Part shown: piece by piece, positions 9,201 to 16,195 of the stretch
Position numbering within the stretch: the first letter of the stretch is position 1
Layout of the letters: each line of letters opens with the position of its first letter
Origin: JAICLL01 sp035252155
GTDB taxonomy: Bacteria > Planctomycetota > Planctomycetia > Pirellulales > JAICIG01
Reading direction: 5' to 3'
NCBI GenBank assembly: GCA_035252155.1
Contig: DATFDL010000017.1
Location: forward strand, 1 to 26,784
Length of the DNA: 26,784 nt
Program-made: the position numbers and the translations under genes
The notes under the pieces: generated by a model
Told to the model about the DNA's origin: nothing
The model's database searches: none
Seen by the model: the letters and a program-made list of their open reading frames with translations, nothing else

Positions 9201-9256
9201 ACGACGAATAGAGTGAGACACAACTTGAGACACGCTTCGGCAAACTGCAAACGCAT
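6230..9256 (-). CDS. PVC-type membrane-bound dehydrogenase with HEAT repeats and C-terminal haem domain
   Basis: The 1008-residue exported protein is of a type greatly expanded in planctomycetes. A signal peptide spans residues 1-27 (ending near AIAASAQ). Residues about 35-420 form the beta-propeller dehydrogenase-like domain (KLPEGFSATLFAGEPDVVQP, HNVFNGLAWGPDGWLYG). Residues about 430-850 are Ala/Leu-rich helical repeats of HEAT type. Residues about 855-990 form a single c-type cytochrome domain with haem site CAACH at 873-877 and a likely distal Met in LSLMPEG. The ATG at 9256 is preceded by AAGGAA. It probably oxidises a sugar-like or other polar substrate in the periplasm and passes electrons through its haem; the substrate cannot be read from sequence. 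Family assignment is very secure. Confidence 0.93.
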   Translation of the reverse strand: MRLQFAEACLKLCLTLFVVLSAIAASAQDAPVPLHEAAGRMKLPEGFSATLFAGEPDVVQPIAFAFDDRGRLWVVECLSYPDWQTDPNIPGHDRVLVFDDRDGDGRFDERKVFLDSGQNLSGIELGFGGVWLCSTPNLLFVPDADRDDRPDGPPRIMLDGWDLQAKHNVFNGLAWGPDGWLYGLNGILSNSQVGRPGTPPDERTPINCGVWRYHPLRETFEVVCHGTTNPWGLDFDEYGQAFFTNCVIHHLWQAIPGGHYQRMYGQDFNPHLYSLMTSPADHIHWAGGPWQESRGGRGEHDQPGGGHAHSGAMIYLGDNWPDEYRGDLFTCNIHGSRVNRDRFERRGSATAAHHGPDFLYANDPWFRGLTIKYSSDGGVYVSDWCDSGECHDYDDVQRTNGRIYKITYGKVQPRREDLADMSDAKLVELQLSKNDWQVAHARRLLQERAAAGQLADTTPAALAKLLREHRDVTRRLRALWALHACDRLAETDYVRLLADDDEDVRAWAVRLSLEQKSPTPELLEKLAERAAHDPSPRVRLELASALQRLPLDQRWPIAQALVSHADDAADPNLPLMDWYGIEPLVPADADHALELAIDAKIPRVREYLARRLASGIPAEIERQSPTALDPLVRVLGRAGDAVAQLDLLRGVHQALAGRRRVLMPKAWPAVYDKLLASDQPEIREQATLLALMFGDERAAALLRREMLDQSADVGRRQAGLAALVQQQRGDLLDLLGQLLAEPAMRGAALRGLAACDDQSVPQIVLRNYASFSAANRDDALATLASRPAYALALLDAIEQGKVARGDLSAFVVRQLAGIKDAEVARRLAEVWGAVRETPADKAATIARFKSQLTPERLKQADRSAGRALFVRHCAACHKLFGEGGQVGPELTGAQRGSVDYLLENMIDPSALVGRDYQLTVIETTDGRVLNGIVTADDGDVLTVQTQNERVLLPKNEIDQRQPSKLSLMPEGVLDKLSERELRDLIGYLAGADQPPLPAGAEREAAGGK

Positions 9257-9287
9257 GGGGTTCCTTTGGTAGCGGGATGGATCGTCA

Positions 9288-10127
9288 CTATTCTAATCTC
9301 GCGGCCGGTTCGGCGGGAGACGCCCGATCTGGCAGCCGTATCAACCGATAGCCGGCACGGCGAAATGCAGCCAGCGCTGCACTTAGCAAGACAGCCTGCA
9401 GGACGACCAATGACACGATCGCAATTTGATCTGTAATCGCCGGCCGTCCCGTGATCGCGGCGACCAACGATCCCACGGCAAGCGTCGTAACAACTAAGAC
9501 GAACAACTTCGCATTTCTCTGGCCTGTGCCCAATGCCGTCCACGTAGCGATCAGCGCCATTAAGGCGAATCCTGATCCAAGTAAACATGCCTCGACCGCA
9601 ATGCTGCGAGAATGCCGCGTATTTGTGAGCAGCGGATAAAAGACTCGCCCCACCCCCATCACTACGGCGAAAGCTGTGATGCCGGCGAACAGGTGGCGTA
9701 ACGTAAATTGGAGCGGAACATGGTGTGCAAACTCGCTCTTTCGGGCCAGCCGAAGACCGGCCAAGCGTGCGAGCAGCAATGGGCCGGTAATCGAGACGGA
9801 CTGAACGGCAAACAACATAAACCAGCCGCCTCGGTTTCCGTGCGCAGCTTCGGTAGCAGTTACCGCGGCAGCAAACACTGCCAGGTGTGCTGCCGCGCGC
9901 GCCCACCACCGCATCGTGCTCAGGCCGCTCCATAGAGCAGTTAGCCCGACTTCCGCAAAGAGCAATGCATAGCCAAACACGAGTTGTGGTGCAGGGAATT
10001 CGCTGATGATCGCGCAGCCGCCCGATAAGACGTTCACGACTATGACGGCCACGGCAAAAAGCGCGATGCGGGCACAAGTGCGCGGCATAGTGCAAAGTCG
10101 GTACGGAACTACGGAAATATTGAGCAT
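9288..10127 (-). CDS. multi-pass membrane protein with QFTLRHLF motif
   Basis: About 280 residues with seven or eight hydrophobic helices. Past the middle it carries PLQFTLRHLFAGITAFAVVMG, the QF(S/T)LR signature that precedes a membrane helix in many planctomycete membrane proteins; the small gene at 26369 has the same motif at its N-terminus. The start is uncertain: ATG at 10127 is used here, GTG at 10133 and ATG at 10088 (MPRTCAR) are alternatives, and none has a strong ribosome-binding site. The protein ends in a basic cytoplasmic-looking tail. It lies 31 bases downstream of nothing obvious on its strand but just before the large cytochrome gene, so the two could be cotranscribed. Function unknown. 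Confidence 0.7.
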   Translation of the reverse strand: MLNISVVPYRLCTMPRTCARIALFAVAVIVVNVLSGGCAIISEFPAPQLVFGYALLFAEVGLTALWSGLSTMRWWARAAAHLAVFAAAVTATEAAHGNRGGWFMLFAVQSVSITGPLLLARLAGLRLARKSEFAHHVPLQFTLRHLFAGITAFAVVMGVGRVFYPLLTNTRHSRSIAVEACLLGSGFALMALIATWTALGTGQRNAKLFVLVVTTLAVGSLVAAITGRPAITDQIAIVSLVVLQAVLLSAALAAFRRAGYRLIRLPDRASPAEPAARLE

Positions 10128-10153
10128 CGTCACCAGCTTGTGCCTAGTTTACG

Positions 10154-10246
10154 ATGCCAGTGGTTCGTTCGTCAGGCTGGAAATCCTGACCTACATAGAT
10201 CAGGCATTGCGGCCTGACATGATCACCCTGGGGCCGGCACTGGCAT
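10154..10246 (+). repeat. nested inverted repeats with two TCAGG hairpins
   Basis: Outer arms ATGCCAGTG (10154-10162) and CACTGGCAT (10238-10246) enclose two hairpins: TCAGG..CCTGA at 10172-10189 with flank CTGGAAAT, and TCAGGC-ATTGCG-GCCTGA at 10200-10217. The first is almost the same as the element at 25013-25030, including the following CCTA. It fills the gap between divergent genes and may affect both promoters. Confidence 0.6.
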
Positions 10247-10343
10247 GCGCGCCGAAGTATGGTTAAATGGCGTTAGCTCGATGTGTTCCCGGAAAGGATT
10301 GATGTCTTCGTTTGCCGCTTGTTCGGACCCAGGAGAAACGCCC

Positions 10344-11192
10344 ATGAGCCGGTTTCTATTGGCGATGATCGTAGTCGGCATCCTTTTCGGCGTCCGCCTG
10401 ACTATCGGCCAGGAGGCGACCGCGCCAAACGATTCCGCGTCGGCCGAAGCCGACGAAGCCGCCGAGCTGGCGCTGGCCGAAGTGGAACGATGGGATTTTC
10501 GGCTGCACCGCGCCAGCGAGCCGCTGGTGCTCATCAAAAAGCCAATCTTGCGGTGGACCAATCCGCACGTCGGGCGGGTGTATGGAAGTGTTTTCCTGTG
10601 GACGGCCGAGGGACGCCCGCAGGCGGTGGCCTCGGCCTTCAAATGGTATTCACCGCAAGAGGATTTTTACTTCGAGGCGAAGTCACTCGCCGGCGACCGT
10701 CTCAACGCCTCGCGTGCCGGGCTGCCGAAATGGCGCAGCCGTGCCGCCGATTTGCAATGGTCGCTGCTCAGCGATGCCGCCGCGCCGCGCGAGTCGCGGC
10801 GCGAACGGTTGCAACAGATGCGTCAACTGGCCCGCGACTTTTCGGGCGAATTGATCGACCGGCGCAACGGCGACGACGGCCGCCGGGTGCAGCTTCGCCT
10901 GCTGACCCAGCCGATTTACCGCTATGAAGGTGCCAAACCGCCCACGGTGGATGGCGCGTTGTTCGCGTTCGTGCAAGGCACCGATCCGGAGATCCTGCTG
11001 TTGTTGGAAGCACGTGAGGACGGCTCGCGGTGCCAATGGCACTACGCGCTTGCTCGTCTGAACACCGATACTCTCACGGTCCGCCGCAATGAGCGAGACG
11101 TCTGGAAGGTCGACGGCATTGACTTCAGCAGTAAGCGGGAAGATGACGAGTACGTGCTCTTCAAAATCACTGCCGACCAGGCGCAACGTTAA
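10344..11192 (+). CDS. secreted planctomycete hypothetical protein
   Basis: The ATG at 10344 is chosen because AGGAG lies nine bases upstream and the product then starts with a clean signal peptide (MSRFLLAMIVVGILFGVRLT, cleavage near IGQ). The mature protein of about 260 residues starts with an Ala/Glu-rich stretch, then a mixed alpha/beta body with WTNPHVGRVYGSVFLWTAEGR and LIKKPILRW. No catalytic motif or membrane helix follows. Similar stand-alone exported proteins recur in this phylum, but I do not know a function. The next gene begins 38 bases after its stop on the same strand, so the two may share a transcript. Confidence 0.7.
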   Translation: MSRFLLAMIVVGILFGVRLTIGQEATAPNDSASAEADEAAELALAEVERWDFRLHRASEPLVLIKKPILRWTNPHVGRVYGSVFLWTAEGRPQAVASAFKWYSPQEDFYFEAKSLAGDRLNASRAGLPKWRSRAADLQWSLLSDAAAPRESRRERLQQMRQLARDFSGELIDRRNGDDGRRVQLRLLTQPIYRYEGAKPPTVDGALFAFVQGTDPEILLLLEAREDGSRCQWHYALARLNTDTLTVRRNERDVWKVDGIDFSSKREDDEYVLFKITADQAQR

Positions 11193-11230
11193 AGCACGAA
11201 TTCACATCCCGTTTGAAATCATCCGTGACG

Positions 11231-12088
11231 ATGGAAGTGAATCCCTACCAATCGCCCAGCGCTGCCGCGGACATCGATCGCGACACGGCCCTGCGGATGT
11301 ACGGCATCAGCCCGCGGAAATCGCCAGCGCCCACCGGCCCGATTCGGTCCAGTTTGACGACCGGCAACATCATTGGCCAGTGGATTGCGTTTCTTTTGTT
11401 TGGCGTCGGCCCGGTTCTGCTCGGGCTGCTGCTGGTGATTGTGGTGCCCGACTTAGTCGTCAGGCTCGGTCTGGCGGCATTCTTCTGGATTCTCGGTTTG
11501 GTCCTGGGCGCCCTGATCGCTCGGGATGTCAATGAGTGGGTCGAGCTCGACGGCGAAACCTTTCGCTGGCAACATCTCTTCAGCCGCCGGGTAAGCGAAC
11601 GCCAAGTCAGCGAGATCGCCGCCATCGTGACGCTCACGCTCGCGATGCGCACGCTGGCGGTGCGGGTCGCTGAGGGAATCTTTGGGCGGATCAAGGGTTT
11701 TGAATTTCGGTTTCCAGACCGAAAGCAAGGAATTCGCGTCTTCCGCGCCGATCCAACGATGACCAATGTGCGGGAACTGGTGGAAGCGGTCGTCGCGAAA
11801 ATGTACGAGCACGGCGAAGTCGCTCCCGAAATCGTCGATTTCGAGGGAAAGCCGCTGATTCGTCGCTTGACGTTGCGGCGGCTGCTTCTGCCACGCGGTA
11901 GCAATTCACCGTCAATTGTTCCGCCGCGTAGCCCCAAGAAGCTGCGACGCACGCTTCTTACCGCCGCGAGCGATTCTGCGCCAGGAGCCACTCGAAAAGG
12001 TCGTCCATGGCATACACGCGCGCGGCGCAATCGTTGTGGCCGACTCCGGGCAGCTCTTGGTACAACGGCCGGCCGCCGGCCTCGCTGA
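11231..12088 (+). CDS. NPYQSP-type membrane protein with abnormal C-terminal tail
   Basis: The start is taken at the ATG at 11231, which gives MEVNPYQSP; an N-terminal NPY.SP signature is characteristic of many planctomycete membrane proteins. Two membrane helices follow at about residues 47-95 (QWIAFLLFGVGPVLLGLLLV and FFWILGLVLGALIA). The next section (VELDGETFRWQHLFSRRVSERQVSEI ... through FRFPDRKQGIRVF) looks like a PH-like membrane-protein domain. After about residue 220 the sequence turns into an Arg/Pro-rich tail with no recognisable structure, and the final 131 bases overlap the 3' end of the opposing gene. That tail is probably read-through after loss of the original stop. Function unknown. 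Confidence 0.7.
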   Translation: MEVNPYQSPSAAADIDRDTALRMYGISPRKSPAPTGPIRSSLTTGNIIGQWIAFLLFGVGPVLLGLLLVIVVPDLVVRLGLAAFFWILGLVLGALIARDVNEWVELDGETFRWQHLFSRRVSERQVSEIAAIVTLTLAMRTLAVRVAEGIFGRIKGFEFRFPDRKQGIRVFRADPTMTNVRELVEAVVAKMYEHGEVAPEIVDFEGKPLIRRLTLRRLLLPRGSNSPSIVPPRSPKKLRRTLLTAASDSAPGATRKGRPWHTRARRNRCGRLRAALGTTAGRRPR

Positions 12089-14024
12089 TGGCGGCCACCA
12101 TGTCGCGCGACTGCCGCGGCGGAATCATGCCGTCGTCGGTGCCGTGGAAGCACCAACAGGGGATTCCCACCAGCCTGGACGCCGTCGTCGTGTCGCCGCC
12201 GTGACAGAGTGGCACGATCGCCGACCACCGCCCCGGATCGGCAGCCGCCAGACTCCACGTGCCCTGCCCGCCCATCGACACGCCCGTGAGCGCAATGCGG
12301 TCGCGGTCGATCCGGTATTCCAATTCAGCCTGTTTCAAGATCGCCAACGAGCGCCGCCCGCCACTGGTGCCCGCGAGCCAGCTTTCGTCCTGACGTGCCT
12401 GCGGGAAGACGACGAGGAAGGGGAAATTCAGGTTTCTCGCGCGGATTGCCGCCGCCAGCCCATATTCGATGTGTTGGCGGCCATCGGCGCCGCGCAGCCC
12501 GGAGCCGTGAACGTAAAGGATCGCCGGCATGGGCTCTGACCCGTCGTAGGTCGGCGGCACAAAAACAACATACTTGGTTTCCGTTCCGTCCGTCTCCCGA
12601 TACACCTTGTCGATGAAGCCGGTGCCCGACGGAAGCTCCGGTGCCGTGCCAGGCGCCGGCTGCGCATCGCCAAGAGCGGGCGGCGCTGACATGGCCGCGG
12701 CGACGGCTGACATCCCATCGGCCGGCACGTGCTCCTCGGCGGCCTCCACCAGCAGTTCGACCCTTTGGCGCAGCTCGCCCGGCGGCGGGCTGCCGAGCCA
12801 GCGTTTGCGGATCGTGCCGTGGTGGTCGATCAGATACAGCGTGGGATAGCCGAGTATCTTCCACTGCCTGGTGATTGCCGTCCCATCGCCCGACTCGTTA
12901 CGAATCGACGGCCAGGTCATCTCGGTGCGCGCTGCCGCCGCCCGTGCCACTTCGACTTCGTCGCCGCAGTTGACCCCGACGATGGCGAACGGCCGATCGG
13001 TGTAGTGGGCCGCCAGCTCACGCTCGTGTGGGACGAACCTCATACAAGGAAAACACCATGAGCCCCAAAAATTGAGCAGCACCGCCCGCCCGCGGAAATC
13101 GCTCAGCTTGATGGGCCGATCGTTCAAGTCGAGACCCTCGATCTCGGGAGCCGCTTTTCCAGTGGCGCGGGCCTGCAGCTCGTTCACGTGAACTTGGGCC
13201 GTGTCGCGGTACATCTGCTCGATTTGCTGGTTACGGCCTTCTTGCTTGCCGTCGAAGTCGTCGAGGAATCGCTGGAACAGTTCCTCAGCTTCCGCCTGCC
13301 GCTGCTCGCCCGCGGCCATGACCACCGACGCCAGGGCGTACTCGGCGGCGCACCGCACTCTGCGATCGTGATTGGCCGCCAGAATAGCCCGCAAGTGCCG
13401 CTCGTACCGGGACGCCCAGGAAGGGCTGGCGATGAAAGGCCCCAGTATCTCGCAGAAATGGGTAATATCGGGACTTGCCGCGTATCGGTCGGCGATAAGG
13501 TCGGCGGCTTCCTTAAAGACGGCCGGCGGCGCGCCATCTTCTTCGGGCGTCGAAAACGTGCAACATGCGGCCAGCAGTCCGCCACATCGAATGTTGCCGG
13601 CTTCACGATGGGCGCGAGCCAGCAGCAGCGGAGCAAACTCGGCCGCGACGCCCTTTCGTCCTCCACCATAGTCGAAAGAGTCCGCGAGAACCGCGATGTC
13701 CGCGGTCTCGATCAGCTCGGCGAACTGTCGGGCGGCCTGCTGCCCGGCCGGCGTCTCCGGCGCATTGCATGCGGCGAGCAAAAGCGCCCTGACGGCCCCG
13801 GCGGTGCCTGGGTATTGGCGGCTGATCTCAAGGCAGCGTTCGGCCAGCCGGTTTTGCGTTTCCGCATCAGCGGTCGAGAGCACATGGTTCCACTCCATGC
13901 TGATCGAACCGAATGCGCGGAGATCGGGCGACGGGCGTAGATAAAGATAAAGAGCCCCCAACGACCCGGCGAGCAGAAATGGAACGGCTACTACTACGGT
14001 CCAGATTTTCGCGCGACGAGTCAT
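11958..14024 (-). CDS. membrane-anchored thioredoxin-esterase fusion
   Basis: The start is the ATG at 14024 (MTRRAKIW) with GGAG eight bases before it; a GTG at 14036 is possible. In the 688-residue product a membrane anchor spans about residues 8-30, and a helical TPR-like region about 45-285. A TlpA/ResA-like thioredoxin domain covers about 288-430, with active site WCFPC (Cys324, Cys327) and a cis-Pro in GYPTLY. An alpha/beta hydrolase of the polyhydroxybutyrate-depolymerase/esterase type covers about 470-688, with nucleophile Ser583 in GVSMGG, acid in GTDDGMIP and His663 in GVGHNDC. It should sit in the inner membrane with both domains outside the cytoplasm. Each domain is secure; why they are fused is unknown. 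Confidence 0.88.
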   Translation of the reverse strand: MTRRAKIWTVVVAVPFLLAGSLGALYLYLRPSPDLRAFGSISMEWNHVLSTADAETQNRLAERCLEISRQYPGTAGAVRALLLAACNAPETPAGQQAARQFAELIETADIAVLADSFDYGGGRKGVAAEFAPLLLARAHREAGNIRCGGLLAACCTFSTPEEDGAPPAVFKEAADLIADRYAASPDITHFCEILGPFIASPSWASRYERHLRAILAANHDRRVRCAAEYALASVVMAAGEQRQAEAEELFQRFLDDFDGKQEGRNQQIEQMYRDTAQVHVNELQARATGKAAPEIEGLDLNDRPIKLSDFRGRAVLLNFWGSWCFPCMRFVPHERELAAHYTDRPFAIVGVNCGDEVEVARAAAARTEMTWPSIRNESGDGTAITRQWKILGYPTLYLIDHHGTIRKRWLGSPPPGELRQRVELLVEAAEEHVPADGMSAVAAAMSAPPALGDAQPAPGTAPELPSGTGFIDKVYRETDGTETKYVVFVPPTYDGSEPMPAILYVHGSGLRGADGRQHIEYGLAAAIRARNLNFPFLVVFPQARQDESWLAGTSGGRRSLAILKQAELEYRIDRDRIALTGVSMGGQGTWSLAAADPGRWSAIVPLCHGGDTTTASRLVGIPCWCFHGTDDGMIPPRQSRDMVAAISEAGGRPLYQELPGVGHNDCAARVYAMDDLFEWLLAQNRSRR

Positions 14025-14437
14025 TCGTGTCTCCACGGTTTAAAGCTTGGATGTGCCGTTCGAGGGCCCGCAAACCGGCGCTTGTGGCGTTATTCGTCGG
14101 AGCGATGTCAAGCTTGGCCTCGATAGCCGGCCTGCATCAGTGAAATGGGCCAAGGGCAAGTGCAGAGACAGACAAAAACACCGAACTTTTGGGCGGACGC
14201 GGCGAAAAACGCCAGAAAAAACCCCGGTGCCTACCATTTCCGCAAGCCAGCTAGGCCAAGAGGCGTTCAATGGCAGGGCAAGCCGGCGGGCAGCCGTCGG
14301 CCGGGGCGTTGCTGTGATTCTGCCCCTGTAACTGGAAAAGTGAGAAAGGTTGGAGCACTCCTCGGAATTGTGCGTTTTTCCGCGTGAAAACTACCCAAGC
14401 CACTTGGTTGGTACACTGCGGGGAGGGGAAGAGAATA

Positions 14438-14465
14438 GAGGTCGGAGGTCGGAGGCCGGAGGTCA
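14438..14465 (+). repeat. four tandem heptamers (GAGGTCG)
   Basis: Four adjacent 7-base units: GAGGTCG, GAGGTCG, GAGGCCG, GAGGTCA. It is a short minisatellite-like tract that could vary in copy number between strains. A second 4 x 7 tract of different sequence lies at 21272. Confidence 0.75.
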
Positions 14466-14759
14466 GGGCGGACAGTCGGAATCGCAAGAGGCGCTTGCAT
14501 AAGTACTGATCGATCTGTTTGCCCGTCGCCGTAAGTCTTGTAGCTTGGGCGGGTTGAGGTATGAGAGGAGCGAGGGCTGGCCTTGTTCTCCGCAAGCAAA
14601 TGAGGATTGAAGAGGCGGCACGGTGCTCGCTTGTCAATGGAGCCGGCGGCAAGCTATTTTGGGCTTCAACACAGGGCCCGAATTCCAAGTCGCCCGTCCC
14701 ACCCAAAAGTTGCGGCGGACGACCTGGACGTTCGTCCCACGGAACGTTGCAAATTCTTT

Positions 14760-14776
14760 GACCGGGAAAGCCGGTC
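14760..14776 (+). promoter_or_regulatory. stem-loop in the leader of the lipoprotein gene
   Basis: GACCGG (14760-14765), loop GAAAG, CCGGTC (14771-14776): a perfect 6-bp stem ending 13 bases before the ATG. It could influence ribosome access; no known riboswitch matches. Confidence 0.3.
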
Positions 14777-14789
14777 GAGAAGCCACACC

Positions 14790-15404
14790 ATGCGAATTCA
14801 AAGATGCGCGATCGGCCTGCTTTGCGGGGTGGCGGCTGCCGTCGGAGTCGCAGGTTGCGGCGTCGGTTCGGGTCAGTCTGGCAAAGGGCCGTTTGGCGCG
14901 GCGACGGACATTCCGCTGCTGGCGCCGTTCGCCGGCGATTGGGTGTTCGATTTCGAGCGAACGCTCGCTGAGCGAAAAGCGGCCGGCGATTCGGACGAGA
15001 ATATCGAGAAGATTCGCAAGCTGTACGCAGACAACCCACTGCTCGGCCAAATGCACCCCGATATGTCGATGAGCGGCGACGTGGCGGTCTGCTCGGGCAT
15101 GCCGTCCGGCGAGTATCGCTTCTTCGGCATTCATGAGCACGACGGCAAGGTGTGCGGCAAGGCCTGGCATCACGAAGACCGCCACGACCCCGGCGATATG
15201 AGCAAGTGCTACGTGCGGTTGGCAAACAACGAAGGGCGGCTCTACTTTTCGGTGCGAATGCAGGATGGGCTGCCCGACTTGAACGATCCCGACCTGCTGG
15301 CGGCGGCGCCCGTGAAGGTCGGGTCGGTCGAAAGCTGCGATGCCGACGCCCCGGCTGGCGACCAGTGGAGCGAATGGACGACATTCATGTTCCAGCGGAA
15401 ATGA
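14790..15404 (+). CDS. small lipoprotein, unknown function
   Basis: The ATG at 14790 gives a lipoprotein signal: basic start MRIQRC, a hydrophobic core, then GVAGC with the lipidated Cys at residue 23. The 180-residue mature part includes FAGDWVFDFERTLAER (residues about 49-64), reminiscent of the opening strand of lipocalin-like or stress-related planctomycete lipoproteins, then a conserved-looking core with GEYRFFGIHEHDGKVCGKAW and HHEDRHDPGDMSKCYV. Several Cys and His residues there could bind a metal or form disulfides. The upstream extension of the frame has different composition and is excluded. The protein would be anchored in a membrane facing the periplasm. Confidence 0.75.
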   Translation: MRIQRCAIGLLCGVAAAVGVAGCGVGSGQSGKGPFGAATDIPLLAPFAGDWVFDFERTLAERKAAGDSDENIEKIRKLYADNPLLGQMHPDMSMSGDVAVCSGMPSGEYRFFGIHEHDGKVCGKAWHHEDRHDPGDMSKCYVRLANNEGRLYFSVRMQDGLPDLNDPDLLAAAPVKVGSVESCDADAPAGDQWSEWTTFMFQRK

Positions 15405-15451
15405 ATATTGCGCCGCCGGCGCTCTATCGGAGGCTTCGGAATAGTGCGCCC

Positions 15452-15507
15452 GGAGGATGGCCTTCCAGGCCGTCTACCGGGTGAGACGGCCTGGAAGGCC
15501 ATCCTCC
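15452..15507 (+). repeat. perfect 24-bp inverted repeat hairpin
   Basis: Arm 15452-15475 (starting GGAGGATGGCCTTCCAGGCC) is the exact reverse complement of arm 15484-15507, with an 8-base loop. Each arm contains the smaller palindrome GGCCT-TCC-AGGCC, so the element is two head-to-head copies of one short unit. It lies 47 bases after the lipoprotein stop and could terminate transcription. Related single units are at 16039, 24742 and 24863. Confidence 0.85.
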
Positions 15508-15545
15508 AGAATGAATACATCTTCACCGGTCGTTCAACCGTGCTG

Positions 15546-15992
15546 ATGCGCAGAGCCGACGTGATTTTTTGCGAACGAATGGGAGCTTGGGCCGCCGCCT
15601 GGCGGCGGGTCTGGCAAACGCCCGGCCTGAGGCCCCCGCGGCCTACGTTGCAGTTGGTCGAAACTCGAAGCGCCGACGAGTGCCGCGAAGTCTTGAGCAG
15701 TAGTCCTGAGGCGTTCGTCGTTGTCGAGCTCACGGCGGAGCGATGCGATGTGGCTCTCGACTTGCTGCTTTACGTGGGCGAACGTTTCTCAGCGGCGGCA
15801 GCCGGCGTGGTGGCCGAGCGCGAGATGGCGGCCTACGAATGGTTGGCCCGCGAGCTGGGTGCGCTGGCATTTGTGACGTCGCCGCGGCGGCTGGGTGGCC
15901 TGTGTCAACTGGCGCTGCGACAGGCCGGCCGACGCAGTCCCTCGCCCGCGAGCCTGAGTGAGCGGATGTGGACCGACTTGCCCTGGGCGTGA
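15546..15992 (+). CDS. conserved-looking hypothetical protein
   Basis: The ATG at 15546 is used because the longer frame upstream runs through a repeat hairpin. The 148-residue product has an amphipathic start (AAWRRVWQTPGLRPPRPTLQ), then an alternating alpha/beta pattern: LQLVETR, FVVVELTAERCDVALDLLLYVGERF, AAGVVAERE, LGALAFVTSPRRL. That hydrophobic pattern resembles a receiver-like or Rossmann-like fold but no phosphorylation Asp or nucleotide motif is in the right place. It is soluble, with no signal peptide. Coding reality is supported by normal codon-position GC bias; function is unknown. Confidence 0.6.
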   Translation: MRRADVIFCERMGAWAAAWRRVWQTPGLRPPRPTLQLVETRSADECREVLSSSPEAFVVVELTAERCDVALDLLLYVGERFSAAAAGVVAEREMAAYEWLARELGALAFVTSPRRLGGLCQLALRQAGRRSPSPASLSERMWTDLPWA

Positions 15993-16038
15993 TTGCGGAG
16001 AGAATGAGAGGGATCACGCAACGCGGCGATGCTCCGTG

Positions 16039-16060
16039 GGATGACCTTCCTAGGTCGTCC
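16039..16060 (+). repeat. GGATGACCT palindrome, copy 1
   Basis: GGATGACCT, loop TCCT, AGGTCGTCC form a 9-bp stem with one T-G pair. The same 22 bases recur exactly at 24863-24884. Compared with the GGATGGCCT..AGGCCGTC units, an A-T pair replaces a G-C pair, so pairing is preserved. Confidence 0.75.
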
Positions 16061-16080
16061 GTCGGTAATGCCGTTCGACG

Positions 16081-16173
16081 TCTGTAGGGAACGGACTCCG
16101 TGCCGCTGGCGCGAGGGGCGGCGCAAGACCACCTCGCAATGCACGGAACGGCACGGAGTCCGTTCCCTACAGA
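16081..16173 (+). repeat. 93-bp element with perfect 25-bp inverted ends, copy 1
   Basis: Arms 16081-16105 and 16149-16173 are exact reverse complements and contain GTAGGGAACGGACTCCGTG. The 43-base centre includes GAGGGGCGGCGC. A second copy in the opposite orientation begins at 26719 and keeps both the arm and much of the centre. It has no coding capacity, so it is a non-autonomous element. It ends 22 bases before the mrp start codon. Confidence 0.85.
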
Positions 16174-16195
16174 TTTACTTCAACCGAATATCATC

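Larger units (their letters stand above)
14025..14789. other. long intergenic region without a convincing gene
   Basis: About 765 bases between the divergent fusion-protein and lipoprotein genes. Open frames here are short or Arg/Pro-rich and I do not support any of them. The region holds a tandem heptamer at 14438-14465 and a small stem just before the lipoprotein ATG, both listed separately. The stretch around 14150-14230 is A-rich and could contain promoters. Confidence 0.5.

Noticed and set aside
14251..15384. 377-codon minus-strand frame over the lipoprotein
   Set aside because: Arg/Pro/Ser-rich throughout, no start context, overlaps a lipoprotein with a clear lipobox.
16100..16195. Upstream start for Mrp at 16100-16140
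   Set aside because: Those codons run through the 93-bp repeat; the DUF59 domain starts right after the ATG at 16196.
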